Positions 20,952-34,667 of a DNA stretch of 64,000 nt are shown here, in pieces. The notes under the pieces are model-generated. The model had not been told where the DNA came from. It searched no databases and saw nothing but the letters and a program-made list of their open reading frames with translations. Each line of letters begins with the position of its first letter. Positions within the stretch are counted from its first letter, which is position 1. Made by a program: the position numbers and the translations under genes. The stretch comes from Powellomyces hirtus. Its lineage: Eukaryota; Chytridiomycota; Chytridiomycetes; Spizellomycetales; Powellomycetaceae. The stretch is from positions 23,777-87,776 of the forward strand of contig JAHLKG010000037.1 in assembly GCA_025526995.1 (NCBI GenBank), given 5' to 3'.

Positions 20952-23169
20952 ATGAGCGATACATGGAAACACCGCCCGCCGTGTCTGGCCTATCTAGCAA
21001 TCTTCAATCCATCACTAGCAACAACGTCCAGGGACAGGGAGTCCGCTTTGGCCGCCGAAGACCAGATATGTTTGTTTTACTCGCCCACCACTGCTTCGCT
21101 GGACGAAAAGGCGAGGCAGGTCGGGCTGGCTACTGCGCTGATAAATTTCACAAGGTGCGGCGCACATGTTTATCATATACGATCCTGTCATGGTGTTTGC
21201 CGACTGTCTCTGCTTTCGGGTCATGTCTTGGTTATAGAACATTCTCTCCGACCGCGCCTTGCGACGCCGTGCACACCCGTAAACACAGGGTGATTCTCCA
21301 CGAAGCCGAACCGGGCTACTGGATGATTCTGGTATTTGTCTATGCTGGGCTTACCGTCATCTCTCTTTGGGGAAGCCAAACAGCGGTCTCATAGAGTGTT
21401 TGTTGGTTTTGGTTTGGGCAAGAAAGTAAGGCTAGGCACGCGTACGTGCCTCAGGGGCGGTCACAAAGTCATCGAGTACCTCGAGGATGGTCTGCAGAAT
21501 AGCATATTGAGGAACGTGCTGATCAGGAGCTGGGAGGCGTTCAAGGTATGGGGTATGCACGAACGCCATTGCATGATTCAGAGTGGGTTGCTTAGACGTG
21601 GGTTGGGTCACGTAGCTATTCCACAAAGGAATTGAACACATCAGGAAGACGCAGTCGATTGAAGCCGCGCGCAGAGTGTTGGAGGAGTTCTATGCGGGAT
21701 TTTTGCCACGCATAGATTTTGGAACGTTGGATCTGTTGGATGCATTTGACGGTACGTAGGTTATCCAATCGAACCTATCATGTTCATTAGCGTGCGCGGC
21801 CTCATAACTAACCTTGACGTTCCACCAGGCATTCAATTCGCCTCGCTTCCCAAAACATCGTACCTACAAGTATCTTCTTTGATACAGCTTCTCAAATCCA
21901 CCTTTCCCGTACTCCAACATCCGATCTTGTTGTGGCATGACCACCTCGTGTGGAATGGCCTAGCCGACTTTGAAACGCTCAAACCTCTCTACACGTACAT
22001 GACGGACCCAGAGACGGGGCGCGTGTATGATGGAATCGTTAATCAAGTGAAACATAAAGGCGAGGTATGACGAGTGGAAGCTGTTTCTTCTTGAAGCATA
22101 TGTAGTGTAGGTTCGCCTTCTCTCTGATCTCCCGCGCCCCTTGTCCGTTTTCTTTTTAGCCGGTCATTGCAACCCGGCGCGTTAGTCTCAAAACGGCTCG
22201 CAGCTCTGGACGAACTTTATTGAAGTCTGCGAGACGAGGTGGGAAGTTTTCAGGATACCTCGTAGGACCCACGAACCCTGGCACAGTGGGCGCCATAGAG
22301 CTGAAGAATGTGTTTCTGGGTACGACAGACAAAGTGGAGCATCATCTGATTGTCTATCAGGTAGGGGGCGTGCGATTGAGGCAGCGTGTGGCAATTGCTC
22401 ACGCGTCCCTCCCCCTCACAAAAAGTACGAAGAAGAATGCACATTAGTCGTTCCAGTGCCAGTTTCATCCCCCAACAAAGCCGACATCACCAAAGGGGAG
22501 TTTTACGCGCGCTTGGCCACATTCCTTGACAACCACCTCAAGACGCTGGTAAACGTTCTGGCGGACGGGTGGGCAAGTGCACGGAACTTGGGGTAAGTGG
22601 AAGCATAACGGTTGAGGAATCGCCCACATCTTCCCCAAGTCCTCACTTTCCCATGTCTGTGCGTTGATGATTTAGGGAATTTGCCGACCAACATTTCCGC
22701 TACTTTTACTACAACTCGATGAACCTCGCGTTCAAAACCTCGATCGGGTCCTACAAGTCGACCGTGTTGACGGCGGACCTGGTCCAGTGCCTGAACTCGA
22801 TGCACGACACGTTTGTTGGCGAGACAGAGCGGGGCCATAACGCGGTCAACGAAATGTGCGTCAAGTCGGCGGTGACGGATTCGTGGGTGGTTGGACGCCG
22901 CTCCGGGTCGAGAGAGCTGTACCTGGTATTTCCGAAAAGCGACATGGGACTTGTGGACGTTGATGGTAAGAAAAGAGAGATTCCCTTGCGAGAATGGTCA
23001 TAGCGGCGCACATCTCTCTGCATGGTTTGGTGCAGTTGATATGCTTGGTTGTGTGCGCAGCCAGCTTCCATTGACCATTTTTCTGGTTCTTCTATATCCG
23101 CCCCTTTTTTTCCGCGCAGACGAGGTCAAGAAGTTTACAATGGCGTATTTCAGTGATATATTGCAGTAG
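20952..23169 (+). CDS. CCZ1: CCZ1-family protein, subunit of the Mon1-Ccz1 Rab7 GEF
   Basis: ATG at 20952. The first exon carries the first longin-domain signature of CCZ1/INTU/HPS4 proteins, 'LAYLAIFNPSLATT' then 'ICLFYSPTTASLDEKARQVG' and 'ALINFTR', followed after an 89-nt intron by 'HEAEPGYWMIL'. Later exons: 'IEAARRVLEEFYAGFLPRID' (21.67-21.74 kb), 'GIQFASLPKTSYLQVSSL' and 'LLWHDHLVWNGLADFETLKP' (21.83-22.06 kb, the second-longin region), 'PVIATRRVSL' (22.16-22.36), 'FYARLATFLDNHLKTLVNVL' (22.43-22.59), the long C-terminal exon at 22.68-22.96 kb, and a last exon 23.12-23.169 ending 'MAYFSDILQ'. Mon1-Ccz1 activates Ypt7/Rab7 on late endosomes, vacuoles and autophagosomes. About eight exons; order and motifs fit the whole family length. 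Single exon edges in the 21.3-21.65 kb part are uncertain. Confidence 0.85.
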
Positions 23170-23397
23170 CAGTGCGCAAGCAAGTCTTGCCGCCGCGCAT
23201 ATGTTTCCTATCAGCTCGCTGTTTTCTCGGGTATTTAAATAAATATGCATACTATATGTTGTGTTTGTTGTTGAGCGCGTGTTTGTGTGTAGGTGTTTGC
23301 TGTGTCTGGGGGCGTTGCGTATCTACAAAAGCGTGTGCGATTTCTGCTGACCTCGCCTCGCATTGGGGGTCGGGTGGGGACAATCTCTTTATCAGTG

Positions 23398-23891
23398 CTA
23401 TGACTTTTTCCCCTTTGCAGCCTCTCGAAGGGCATGCAGCTGACCCAATTGCTGATGGTTCAGAGCATCCAACTGGTGCATCTCGAGCCTTTTCCCAATC
23501 TGCGTGGCTGCGGCCGGCCCCTCGAACGGCGATGAGGCGACCTGCTGCAGAAGCGTGTCCCGATACACTGTCCATTCGGAGATGAAGCCGGCGAGAAATG
23601 CGGGCTCGGCTTTCCGGTGGCGGGCGAATTCGTCCTTGACGTAGTTGTTGCCGACTGCGCGAAGGGCTGTGGGAGAGGGAGACGACAAGAAGGGGAATCG
23701 GTTTTAGTTCTCTTGCACTTTCGGTTGGTCAATCTCAACGTTTTGGATGAGGTGATGGGGTGGGGGTTGAGCTTAGGTGAATGCAAATGCGGTCTTGGTT
23801 CCTTGCCTGGTGGCAGACGCTTGTGGAGACGCCTGATGGATTTATAAAGTTGGAGGACTGGTGGGAGCGAGGATGCTGTTGCTGTGGACAT
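23398..23891 (-). CDS. SDHAF3: Succinate dehydrogenase assembly factor 3 (LYR family)
   Basis: Two exons, 23807-23891 and 23398-23666, giving 117 residues in frame. The N-terminus has the LYR-type 'LQLYKSIRRLHKRLP' and continues directly into 'LRAVGNNYVKDEFARHRK' and 'FLAGFISEWTVYRDTLLQQ', the conserved core of Sdh7/ACN9. The intron (23667-23806) begins with GC (GCAAGG) and ends CACAG, so it is a GC-AG intron; no GT donor gives the conserved joint. SDHAF3 acts in the mitochondrial matrix, helping insert iron-sulfur clusters into SDHB of complex II. The open frame extends upstream to about 24053 with a basic, Ser/Thr-rich stretch that could be a targeting sequence, but the ATG at 23891 matches the usual start. 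Confidence 0.9.
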
Positions 23892-24290
23892 TTTTCCGAG
23901 GAAACGGGGGGCCCGCTGGCCTGGGAATGTGATGGATGTGCGGAAGGGGGCAGATGGAAACACCTGACGGGCAGTGAGATAAGATGCTGTCAATGACCCT
24001 GTCAATGCAGATGTGTGTGACTGCGTGTTACGCGAATCTAGATTGAGCCTCACGTGTGTGGAGCCGAAGTGGGGGTAACAAAAACAATTCAGTTGTTCGC
24101 AGACGAGCTTCTTCTTTTTCTTGTTGCTTTTTTTTTGGTGTTATTTTCACACATTTCTACCCAACTGAGGACATCGAACGTTTCTAGTTGCTTGTTAAAC
24201 CTGTATCACCAGTTTACAGCCCCAGCTCTTGGCTTTCTCCCTTCACCTCCCTTCACATTTTGTTCCCACCCCTCTGTTCCGCCGCCCACC

Positions 24291-25761
24291 ATGCCCGCGA
24301 CGGACCCCAACGACATCAAAAACAAAATGAAGCGTTCTGACGTAGTCAACCGGCTCAAAGCCGAGAAAGCGCGGGCCAAGCTCAAGCGGCGCCAACGGAT
24401 CGCGAAGGAGGAGGAAGAGAATCCGGCGTTGAAGGAGGAGCGGTTGAAGGAGAATGTGCCCAAGACATTGGAGAATATGCGGGAAATGGACGAGACGGTT
24501 GTGGGGGAGAATGATGAGGAGGTGTTTGAGGAGGAGGAGACGGATGAGTTTAAACAGTATTTTGCGGACGGCGTGCAGCCGAAAATTATGGTCACGACGA
24601 GTAAGAGAGCTAGTGCGGTGAGTTACAACGTGCCAAAGACATGGAATGGGGGGGGGGGGGGGAGAGAGAGAAAACGGGGGGGGGGGGGGGAGAGCAGAGG
24701 GGAGACCGAAAGGATTCATACATCTTTCGACGGGAAAGAAACAGCCGTTTGAGCACGGTCGAAAGTGTTTCATGCTTTTGGCGAAACCGCAATTGCTGGT
24801 GTCTCCGTCATGCACGCATAGGCGCGGATCCTTCATTGTCAATAACGATGGACCACAACCACTTCTCTTCCCAATTCCGACAAAAATCCCACGCTTCCTG
24901 GCACTCATCTCCTCTATCCTCCCCCCCCCCCCCCACTCCAGAACGTGTACGAATTCGCGGAAGAGTTCGTATCCATTTTCCCCGACGCCGAACTGATCAA
25001 GCGCGGATCGCAGTTTGAGATCAAGCGTATTGTCGAACTGGCCATCAAACGCAACTACACGGACATTGCCGTCATCAACGAAGACAAGAAACAACCCAAT
25101 GCTATCACCCTCATCCATCTGCCCCATGGCCCAACCGCGCATTTCAAACTCAGCAGTATACGACTGAACAAGGATATTAGGGTATGCGAATTCAGCAGGC
25201 ACGGAAAAATGGGGAAATGGAAATGGATGAAGAGGGCAAGAGCGGCCTGAGGACGTGCTCATGCGGGTTTCTAAAATGGTTTGTTCTCTTTCCCTCTTTT
25301 TTTGGATTTTTTCCTTTGTCAAAAATAGGGCCACGGCAAAGTCGGCCCGCAAAAGCCCGAACTCATCCTCAACAACTTCACCACGCGGCTGGGCCACACG
25401 ATCGGTCGTTTCTTTGCCGCGCTCTTCCCGCACGTGCCCGAATTCCAGGGCCGGCAGGTCGCCACCTTCCACAACCAGCGCGACTTTATCTTTTTCCGCC
25501 GCCACCGCTACATTTTCAAAAACGGCGAACGCTGTGATCTCCAGGAACTCGGACCCCGCTTTACGTTGAAATTGAGGTGGCTGCAGAAAGGAACGTTTGA
25601 TACACGCTTTGGAGAGTATGAGTGGATGCACAAGGTATGCGGGGCGGAGAGAATCGAATGCGACTCGCATTGTTGGACATGTTCTCCTTTGTTGTTGTTC
25701 TTACCGTTTTTTTCGTTTTCAGCCCGAGTTGGACACCAGCCGTCGCAAGTTCTTTTTGTAA
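24291..25761 (+). CDS. RPF1: Ribosome production factor 1 (Brix domain)
   Basis: Four exons by splice signal and frame: 24291-24617, 24942-25181, 25329-25634, 25723-25761, total 303 residues. A charged N-terminus ([20 protein letters not shown]) precedes '[10 protein letters not shown]', the start of the Brix domain, which runs to '[20 protein letters not shown]'. The C-terminus 'SRRKFFL' is typical of RPF1. RPF1 is a nucleolar protein of the 60S pathway needed for processing of 27S pre-rRNA. Intron 1 (324 nt) is odd: it holds two 15-nt G runs (24648-24662, 24676-24690) and a 14-nt C run just before the acceptor. It lies head to head with SDHAF3 (400 bp apart) and tail to tail with SRP54 (316 bp). 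Confidence 0.93.
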
Positions 25762-26077
25762 AAAGAACATTCTCTTTCTACCTTGTTTAATAGCATTATT
25801 ACATATTTCGGGAGTGGTACCTTTTTGCTCAATGGGCACGAATTTTGGTTGTTCGATTAACGTCCTTTGGTCGAAAGGCTACATGGAGAAGAGAACCGAA
25901 GCGCATCTTCTTTGCAATGTTCTACAAAACGATGGCATGCATGCAAAAGAAGAATATGATTTCGAGCCTAGGCAAAATAGATACAGAAGCGTGGGGCGCC
26001 CATGCCAGTTGTCTCCAAAAACAAAACCACGTCCAATTGGGCGGGGCAGAGAGGGGGGGTATGGTTAAAGTGCTATC

Positions 26078-28040
<1,963 letters not shown>

Positions 28041-28880
28041 GATGCCGCCGCTTTCTCAGAGATAAGAGTTATTTCCGTGTACGTGCGTGTACTGAATGGA
28101 GACTCGTTATAGAATTCCACACGTTGCAACTCTCCTCTGCGGTCGGTCGGTTGGTCTCGTCAGTCCGTCAGCTGCATCACGTGACATGGCTACTTCTAGA
28201 CTCCTGAGAACAGCATCCCCGTATTTAGGTCAGGCGCGAGGGAGACGCAAAAGTGAAAGTCAGTCCAAAGGGGCAATCACTCTTTGGCTTCACTCTTTGG
28301 CTTCACTCGGTCGGTCAAACACAAAGCTGCTCTCAGTCAAATGGATTGATGGCGTCGTTTCTCCTTCAGCCCTCCTTTCATGTTGTTTCACTCACTCGCC
28401 TTCTATTCTCAGTCTCACTAATAATAGTCGAGAAAGGCAGAAATGGGGGAATGCCTATTTCCAGGATGGTCACTAGATTGAGGATGGTCTATATCAAGGT
28501 GACAAAGAACATTCTGTTTCCTTCCAAATCACATGACACACCTCATGGATGACGTGGACCGAGTGACGTCATCTCGTTGGTTCGTGTTGCTCATCAAAGT
28601 CACACACGCGTTTTCCCCCTTTTTCTCTCACTTTGTTCACACTCCGCCCATTTCCACTTACTCCCTCTGATGGATTGATGACTGCCTGACTGCCCCTTCC
28701 TTTCCGACATCACCCCGTCCACATTGACATAATTACGGTACTTTTTTACATATCTACGCGACCTTGGCCCTTCGTTCCTCCTCCGTTTGTCTTTCAATTC
28801 TTACTCCGAGTCGTCTTTGTTCGTCACCCCTTCCTTTTCCACCATATTCCATCTGGTACAGCCACCCCCCCATCCATCAA
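28041..28880. other. Divergent promoter region of SRP54 and the DAG kinase
   Basis: 840 bp between the two divergent starts. It holds a 13-bp tandem repeat (TCACTCTTTGGCT, two copies and part of a third, near 28277-28308), several GTGACGTCA-like and GACGTGG boxes (28550-28570), and pyrimidine-rich stretches close to the kinase start. No gene seen. Confidence 0.45.
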
Positions 28881-30782
28881 ATGGCTGTAGTGGCCCAGTC
28901 GCCCGTCGTCCCCCCCGCACTATCATCTCCCAAAGACTCTTCTTCCCCTACCCTTTCCGCCTCTCCCTCCACTGACACCAAAGTCGACGACGGCAGCATT
29001 CAACGCAAACCGACTGGCGAGAAATCTTCTGCTTCCGACAACATCCCGAGCCAGCAGCAAACCTATCACGACCAAGACCTTCTCCAGCTGCTCAACATGC
29101 CCCCGGTAGCCATCGGCGATGATTCGTCCATCCACGCGGCCCGCGACGACAATCTCAACCCCAAAACGTCCCACACTCGCCACGAGGACGACCTCGCCCT
29201 CCCAGCCGCCAGCCCCACCGACACTGTCAAAGTTCAAGGCCGCTCCGAAAATGCCCAAGACACTGTCAACGACGGTGCGGCCACGGTCGAGGCAACCCCA
29301 GAGGAAGGCGAATCGCTGGTTGTCGTTCCCACCCACTATGTTTTCATTTTTTCCAACCCGCGTTCTGGCAACCAACAAGGTCTGCCGCTCGTCCAAATGA
29401 ACATTCAGCACTACCGCATGCGCGACCATCCTCACGTGCAGGTCCAGCTCTACGATTTCCTCGACGAAAGCGACCGCTCCGCCGGTCTCAAATACCTCAA
29501 CTTGCTGCTCACCAAGCAAAAGACCCTCAAAGAGCTCCACGTCTGGAGCGCCGGCGGTGACGGAACCCTCATGGGTGTGGTCGAAGGCATGATCGAAATG
29601 GGCATCGACGTTGCGGACGACCCGCGTGTCCTGTTTAGCGTCATTCCCTTTGGAACCGGCAACGACTTGTCCCAGGTCCTCGGATGGGGACGCTACGTCT
29701 CAGGCACCGACGTTGCCGGACGTCACCTCGAAGGCCTCAACAAGCTCGTAACAGACCGTTTGAACGGTCACAAGACGCTGCTCGACATCTGGGGCGTCGA
29801 ACTCGAGACCGAGGAAGGTGGATGGGTCCGCGAAGCCGGCAAAGAAAAAATATCCACCCTCCGCCGCAAAATGTCCAACTACTCGTCAGTCGGTCTCCAA
29901 GGTCGGGTCGGAGTCGGATTTGAGGAGAACCGTCGTGGATCCCGCGTCATGAACGCCGTGGAATACTCTAAACAATCGCTTGGCGTGCTGATTCACGGCG
30001 CACCAGCCATCACCGACGCGGTCAAGGGTCTTGAGGCCGGCGGCGAGTACTTTGATCTGGACGGTGACAAGTCCCTCCGCGTCACTCACGAACCCATCGA
30101 AATGATCATTCAGAACATTCCCGGCATGTGGGGTCGCCACGTTGACCTTTGGGGAGTCGCGGAAATGTCTCGCTCCATCGTCCGCGAACAAAAGGGTCCC
30201 ACCGATCTCACCCAGTGGACACCGCACTGCGCCTACGACGGCAAGCTCGAAGTCTTTGGCATCGGATCCCTGCGCTCCTATCTCCGCAAACAGTTTTCTT
30301 TTGGCCGCAAGCGTCTGCAACGGGTCGGTCAGATGCCGTCCCCTTTCACCATTCACTTTCACCCGAAATCAAAGATCCACGCCATGATTGACGGCGAGTT
30401 TTACGAAACCTGTGGGGCCAAGAAGATGACGTACACCCGCATCATGCAAATCAAACTCATTGGCGGACACCCCGACTCTTCGCGTCTCGTCAGCGACCTC
30501 CAAAACAAGGTCGCCGAACAACCAGGACCCACCGGTGAGGGCCTTATTCCCGGCGTCGACTTTCCCGTCGGAAAGACGGAATACGCGGAAGAGACCAAGA
30601 ACGACAGGGTAGAGCGGCGGCAGAGTCAAGAGATGATTTCTGCGCGAAGCCGCGGGTCTTCGGCAAAGTCTCACAAGTCAGCAAGCAAACCGCACTCCCC
30701 AGCCACGTCCTCCACTCCTCTTCCCGCCACTTCCAACCCCACCACTCCCGCACCCGCTACTGCACCGACGCCCGCCCGGTAG
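28881..30782 (+). CDS. Diacylglycerol kinase-like lipid kinase
   Basis: Single-exon, 633 residues from the ATG at 28881. The first about 140 residues are Ser/Thr/Pro-rich and disordered. The catalytic domain starts at 'YVFIFSNPRSGNQQG', has the ATP-site 'GGDGT' at residues 225-229 and 'IPFGTGNDLSQVLGWG', the DAGKc signature that distinguishes DAG kinases. The accessory domain follows with 'NYSSVGLQGRVGVGFEENR', 'NIPGMWGRHVDLWG', 'YDGKLEVFGIGS' and 'IDGEFYE'. The end is a low-complexity Ser/Thr/Pro/Ala tail. It would phosphorylate diacylglycerol to phosphatidic acid. There are no C1 domains or PH domain, so membrane recruitment must be by other means. The lack of introns over 1.9 kb contrasts with the neighbours. 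Confidence 0.88.
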   Translation: MAVVAQSPVVPPALSSPKDSSSPTLSASPSTDTKVDDGSIQRKPTGEKSSASDNIPSQQQTYHDQDLLQLLNMPPVAIGDDSSIHAARDDNLNPKTSHTRHEDDLALPAASPTDTVKVQGRSENAQDTVNDGAATVEATPEEGESLVVVPTHYVFIFSNPRSGNQQGLPLVQMNIQHYRMRDHPHVQVQLYDFLDESDRSAGLKYLNLLLTKQKTLKELHVWSAGGDGTLMGVVEGMIEMGIDVADDPRVLFSVIPFGTGNDLSQVLGWGRYVSGTDVAGRHLEGLNKLVTDRLNGHKTLLDIWGVELETEEGGWVREAGKEKISTLRRKMSNYSSVGLQGRVGVGFEENRRGSRVMNAVEYSKQSLGVLIHGAPAITDAVKGLEAGGEYFDLDGDKSLRVTHEPIEMIIQNIPGMWGRHVDLWGVAEMSRSIVREQKGPTDLTQWTPHCAYDGKLEVFGIGSLRSYLRKQFSFGRKRLQRVGQMPSPFTIHFHPKSKIHAMIDGEFYETCGAKKMTYTRIMQIKLIGGHPDSSRLVSDLQNKVAEQPGPTGEGLIPGVDFPVGKTEYAEETKNDRVERRQSQEMISARSRGSSAKSHKSASKPHSPATSSTPLPATSNPTTPAPATAPTPAR

Positions 30783-31317
30783 TCACTTTTCAACAGAGCC
30801 GGCCCATCCACCTCCTCTACGCCGTGCTTTCCTTCTTTCATTTCCCCTGTGGCTGGCCCTTTTTTTGCTCTTGTTCCGCGTACATTTCCCGTATTCCCTT
30901 TCCGCGAAACAGATAGCTTTTTCCCCTTCCCCTTTTCCCCTCTCTCTGATACACAAGAATATAATATAACTCATAGACATTTCCGTTCCGAAAAGAAGAT
31001 GGACCCAGTCTTATTCTTATTGGTAAACATGTTCATGAATTTTCATGCAAAAGCGCACCATGGGCATAGGGGAATTTGAACCGAGCTGTATTCAGGTCGA
31101 GACGTGTGTGCGTCCACGTGGGTGTCACGCGAAGTCACGGGGTGTTGTTAACTGCCAGATTTGGCCTAATGGAGCCACAGTAAGCGTTTTGGGCCTTGGT
31201 GCTTTTGTTTTTGTCAAGTTTTGTGCCCACTCGAGAAACAAGACGGTGCGTGTGTGCATTTTGTGACCTATTTTGAACACGTCAACGGAATATTCAAAGA
31301 GTACCTGACACACAGTA
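30783..31317. other. Intergenic stretch, nothing recognised
   Basis: 535 bp between the DAG kinase stop and the UTP3 start, both on the plus strand. Pyrimidine-rich 3' trailer of the kinase, then the presumed UTP3 promoter. No gene seen. Confidence 0.5.
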
Positions 31318-34055
31318 ATGGCCCGCAAAAAGCATGGCAGAAAGAGCCTGGAGCGGCCACAGACCGCCGCTCAGGACGAAGTAGACTACACCAAAAACGC
31401 CTCTGCCAACCTCGACAACATTGGTCTCGACTCGGAGGACGAATTCCACCACCAGCGCGAGTCAATAGCTCTCGAGAGTTACAACAAAACAAAGCCACGC
31501 CGTCGTCGTGGCCAGGTCGACTCGGATGACGAAGCTGACGAAGAAGTGTTTGGGTTGGGAATTGAGGATTCAGAAGACGAGCAGGACAGTGAGGCGTTCG
31601 AGGACGAGGACGACGACGGTGAGGAAGATCAGGACGAGGCGCTCCTCAAGAAACTCCAGATGCAGTTAAAGAGGGGTGGAGCTGTGGTTGGAGACAGTGA
31701 CGACGACGATGACGACGAAGCTTTGAACAGCAAGACGAAGAAGAAAAGGGCCGGTGACGACGACGAAATGGACGACCGAGCGTGGGGAAACTCGCGCAAT
31801 ATGTACTACAACGCCGACGAGGCCTCTGACGAAGACGATGCCAAAGCCGAAGAGGAGGAAGCGCTCCGTCTGCAGCGTCTCCGCACAAGCCAGATGCGAG
31901 AAGAAGACTTTTTGGACGAATTTGAAGACAGTTTCGGGAAACGTATCGGCGGCGATGCCGGGGCTACCGGCTCGCATTCTGCAGCCACCCTCACCGACGA
32001 CGTTGACGATCTGGACCACCTTGCTCTGTCCTCGGCGTTCCCGCTGAACCTCCTACCCTCTGCGCAGACCGAGGTTGAGGTGGTTTCCCGCGAAACCAGC
32101 AATCTGTCCCCGGCCGAGTTGATCAAAGTGGCAGAGTCAAGCATTCCGGAAGTTGTCCACCTCTTGGCGGAATTCAAAGAGAGATGGCAGGAGTGTCGGG
32201 AGATTTTGGGACCGGCGGTGGCATGGAAGTGTCACGCGGAGGAGGCCAGTGCGAGTGCGAGCAGAGGCCGCGAATATGTGGAGTTGAAATTCCGTACGTT
32301 TTTCCTCATCGAAAGGGTGGCGTGGCGTTCGCAATTTTCTGCTTCTTCTTGTTCTGGTCTGACAATATTTGCATCTCGCCCCTTTTTTTCCGCCGACTTT
32401 TAGGACTCCTCTCTACGTACCTCACCAACGTCGCCTTCTACCTGTCTCTCCGCGCCAACCCACCACCAGGCGTCAACGTCACCGGCCACCCAGTTGTCGA
32501 CTCTCTCGTGCAACTCCGTGAGCTCCTGGAACACCTGGAAACGCGCGTCGAAGGCCGCGTGCTCTCCGATGACGACGACGACGAGAGTGAAGCTGACAGC
32601 GATCAAGATGCGGCTGCCAAAAAGCGACGACGGAAAAGAAAACGAAAGGAGAAGAAGATTGCGGCGAGAGGGAACCCGGAACTCCAAGCCGCGGTTCAGG
32701 CATTCCTCGACCGTGGACCTTTGGACTTGGAACACGAAAATGAAAATGACAGCGATAGAGATGAGGAGGAAGAAAGCAATGACAGCGTGCCCGAGATAAT
32801 GGTGCCACCCAAATCCACCACAAAAAAGAACAAAAAGTCCTCACCCTCTACCGCCACTACCACATCATCAACATCACCATCATCAGCATCAGCAGTCAAC
32901 GCCAAGACGAAGAAGAAGACGGCCGCCGCGGCTGCTGCTGCGCTCAACGACTCGGAAGTCCCAGAAATGGAATACGTGCCGCTAGCCAAACTCAAAAAGA
33001 GCAAAACGACCAAGGCGAAAATCGCCCGTGGCATGGCCCATGATTTTGGAGAAACGGATGATCTGGACGCGGCGGACCTCGACGACAAGTTGCAGAGAAA
33101 GAAGAGTCTCAAGTTCCATGTCACCAGAGTCGATCAGGTATGTGTGTGCAAACACGAACAACACTCCCTACGCCCATCTCTTGCATCTATGAATACGCGC
33201 CCGCGTAGGCAGTCACGTGCTCACCTCGCTCTGGTTTGTTTCCTTCTCTCTCTCTCTCCCTCTCGCTCACAGGCTATCACCGCCCGCCACAACCGCCTAT
33301 CCCGCTCCGCAGGCGGCGACGAGGATATACCCTACCGCGACAAGAACGGTCAACTCATCCTGCCCTCTGGCAACGAACCGCGCGGCCCGTCACCCGAGAA
33401 AGTATTCGACGCCCCCGACGACCTCGAAAACAACTCGGACAACCACTCAGAGGTCGACGAGGATGAACTGATGCAAGAGCTCATGAACGCCGGTGGACTG
33501 GGAGGACGTGCTGCGGGAGGAGGACGCAAACGCGCCCGCGAGGATCAAGACGATATGGATGTCTTGAGCGATGGTGGGGATCAGGATCTGGCTTATTACA
33601 ATACAATCACCAACGCGAAAAAGAGCAAGACCAAGGAGCATGAAGACCGCGTACGGGCCGAAAAGGAAGCGGATGCTCTTGTCAACAGGTATGACCCCCC
33701 AAAAAAAAATCCCTCCGCCCTTTATCTATCACTAAATGGTCGTTTTGTTTTTGTTTCTTCTCTCTTACTCGGATTCTCTTCTCTCAGCCAACCGTACCCT
33801 GACGAAGAGGAAATCGACTCGCACACCAAGCGCCCCGCGACCTACAAAATCCTGGCCAACAAGGGCCTCACGCCGCACCGGTCGAAAGAACAGCGCAACC
33901 CGCGGGTCAAGAAACGCAAAAACTACGAACGCGCGCAGAAGAAACTCGGCTCGTTCAAACGGCTCGTCAAGAACCCGGCCGACGCGAGAGGCTATGCGGG
34001 AGAGACAACGGGGATCAAGTCGAATTTGGCCAGGAGTGTGCGGTTTGCGGCGTAG
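31318..34055 (+). CDS. UTP3: U3 small nucleolar RNA-associated protein 3 (Sas10)
   Basis: Exons 31318-32293, 32404-33137, 33273-33688, 33788-34055 join in frame to 797 residues. The N-terminal third is strongly acidic (DDDGEEDQDE-type runs). The Sas10/Utp3 domain spans the first junction: 'SSIPEVVHLLAEFKERWQE' upstream and 'LLSTYLTNVAFYLSLRANP' downstream. The last about 75 residues are the conserved Sas10 C-terminal domain: 'RPATYKILANKGLTPHRSKE' and 'NPRVKKRKNYERAQKKLGSF'. UTP3 is a nucleolar SSU-processome component required for 18S rRNA maturation. It is longer than yeast Sas10 (610) because of low-complexity acidic and Lys-rich inserts. Both RPF1 and UTP3 in the same 10 kb is coincidence or loose clustering. 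Confidence 0.93.
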
Positions 34056-34411
34056 AGACAAAACGTTGTGGAGACACCCCGGGATGGGGAGTCGTGTTTT
34101 TGCTTTCTCTTTATTTTATCTTTTTTTTTGTTGCATGCAGACTGCCGTATTTATATGTGTGTGTTCAATATATACATACATATCTTGTTTCGGCAAATAA
34201 AGAAAAACATATGGGATTTTGCTCTCCGTGGGAATGTGGGCTTTGGAATCCTGTGCGTGACACACGTCAGAGGCCTGATGAGCAATTTCTTTTGGAAGGT
34301 AGCCATGTGACAGTTGTGACAGTTGCAATAAAATGAGCAGAGACATGGTGTGTCGCTTGTTAACAAGGATTTGTTTATCAGATTGTAACCACGCTCCCGT
34401 CTTTCCAGCTG

Positions 34412-34447
<36 letters not shown>
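34412..34447. repeat. 36-nt poly(A) tract
   Basis: Uninterrupted run of 36 adenines, flanked on both sides directly by CTG (CAGCTG before, CTGAGG after). It lies 356 bp after the UTP3 stop. Such a length with a flanking direct repeat could be the tail of a retro-inserted sequence, or simply an expanded microsatellite. Confidence 0.9.
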
Positions 34448-34449
<2 letters not shown>

Positions 34450-34667
34450 GAGGTGAGTTGCCAACTCATCCACGGAGCTGTTTGTGACTCATCAAATCAG
34501 CACCGTGGATCATTCACTGCGAAGAAAAGGGCGAGTAGCGAAGGAGGAGGAAGCGTGACGTGCCAATGCGCTGTTCAGGGCATGATTTTCAACCAAGGTG
34601 GTTGCGGGGACCACTGATCATAGCCTATCTCTTCGCTTCGCAAACGCAAGTCTCAAATACATTCACC

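Noticed and set aside
24243..25670. Minus-strand open frame of 475 codons over RPF1
   Set aside because: Antisense shadow across RPF1 exons and introns, Leu/Arg/Pro-rich, crosses homopolymers; RPF1 is clearly the real gene.
28096..28552. Plus-strand frames in the SRP54/DAG kinase spacer
   Set aside because: They contain the 13-bp tandem repeat and lie in the divergent promoter; no family.
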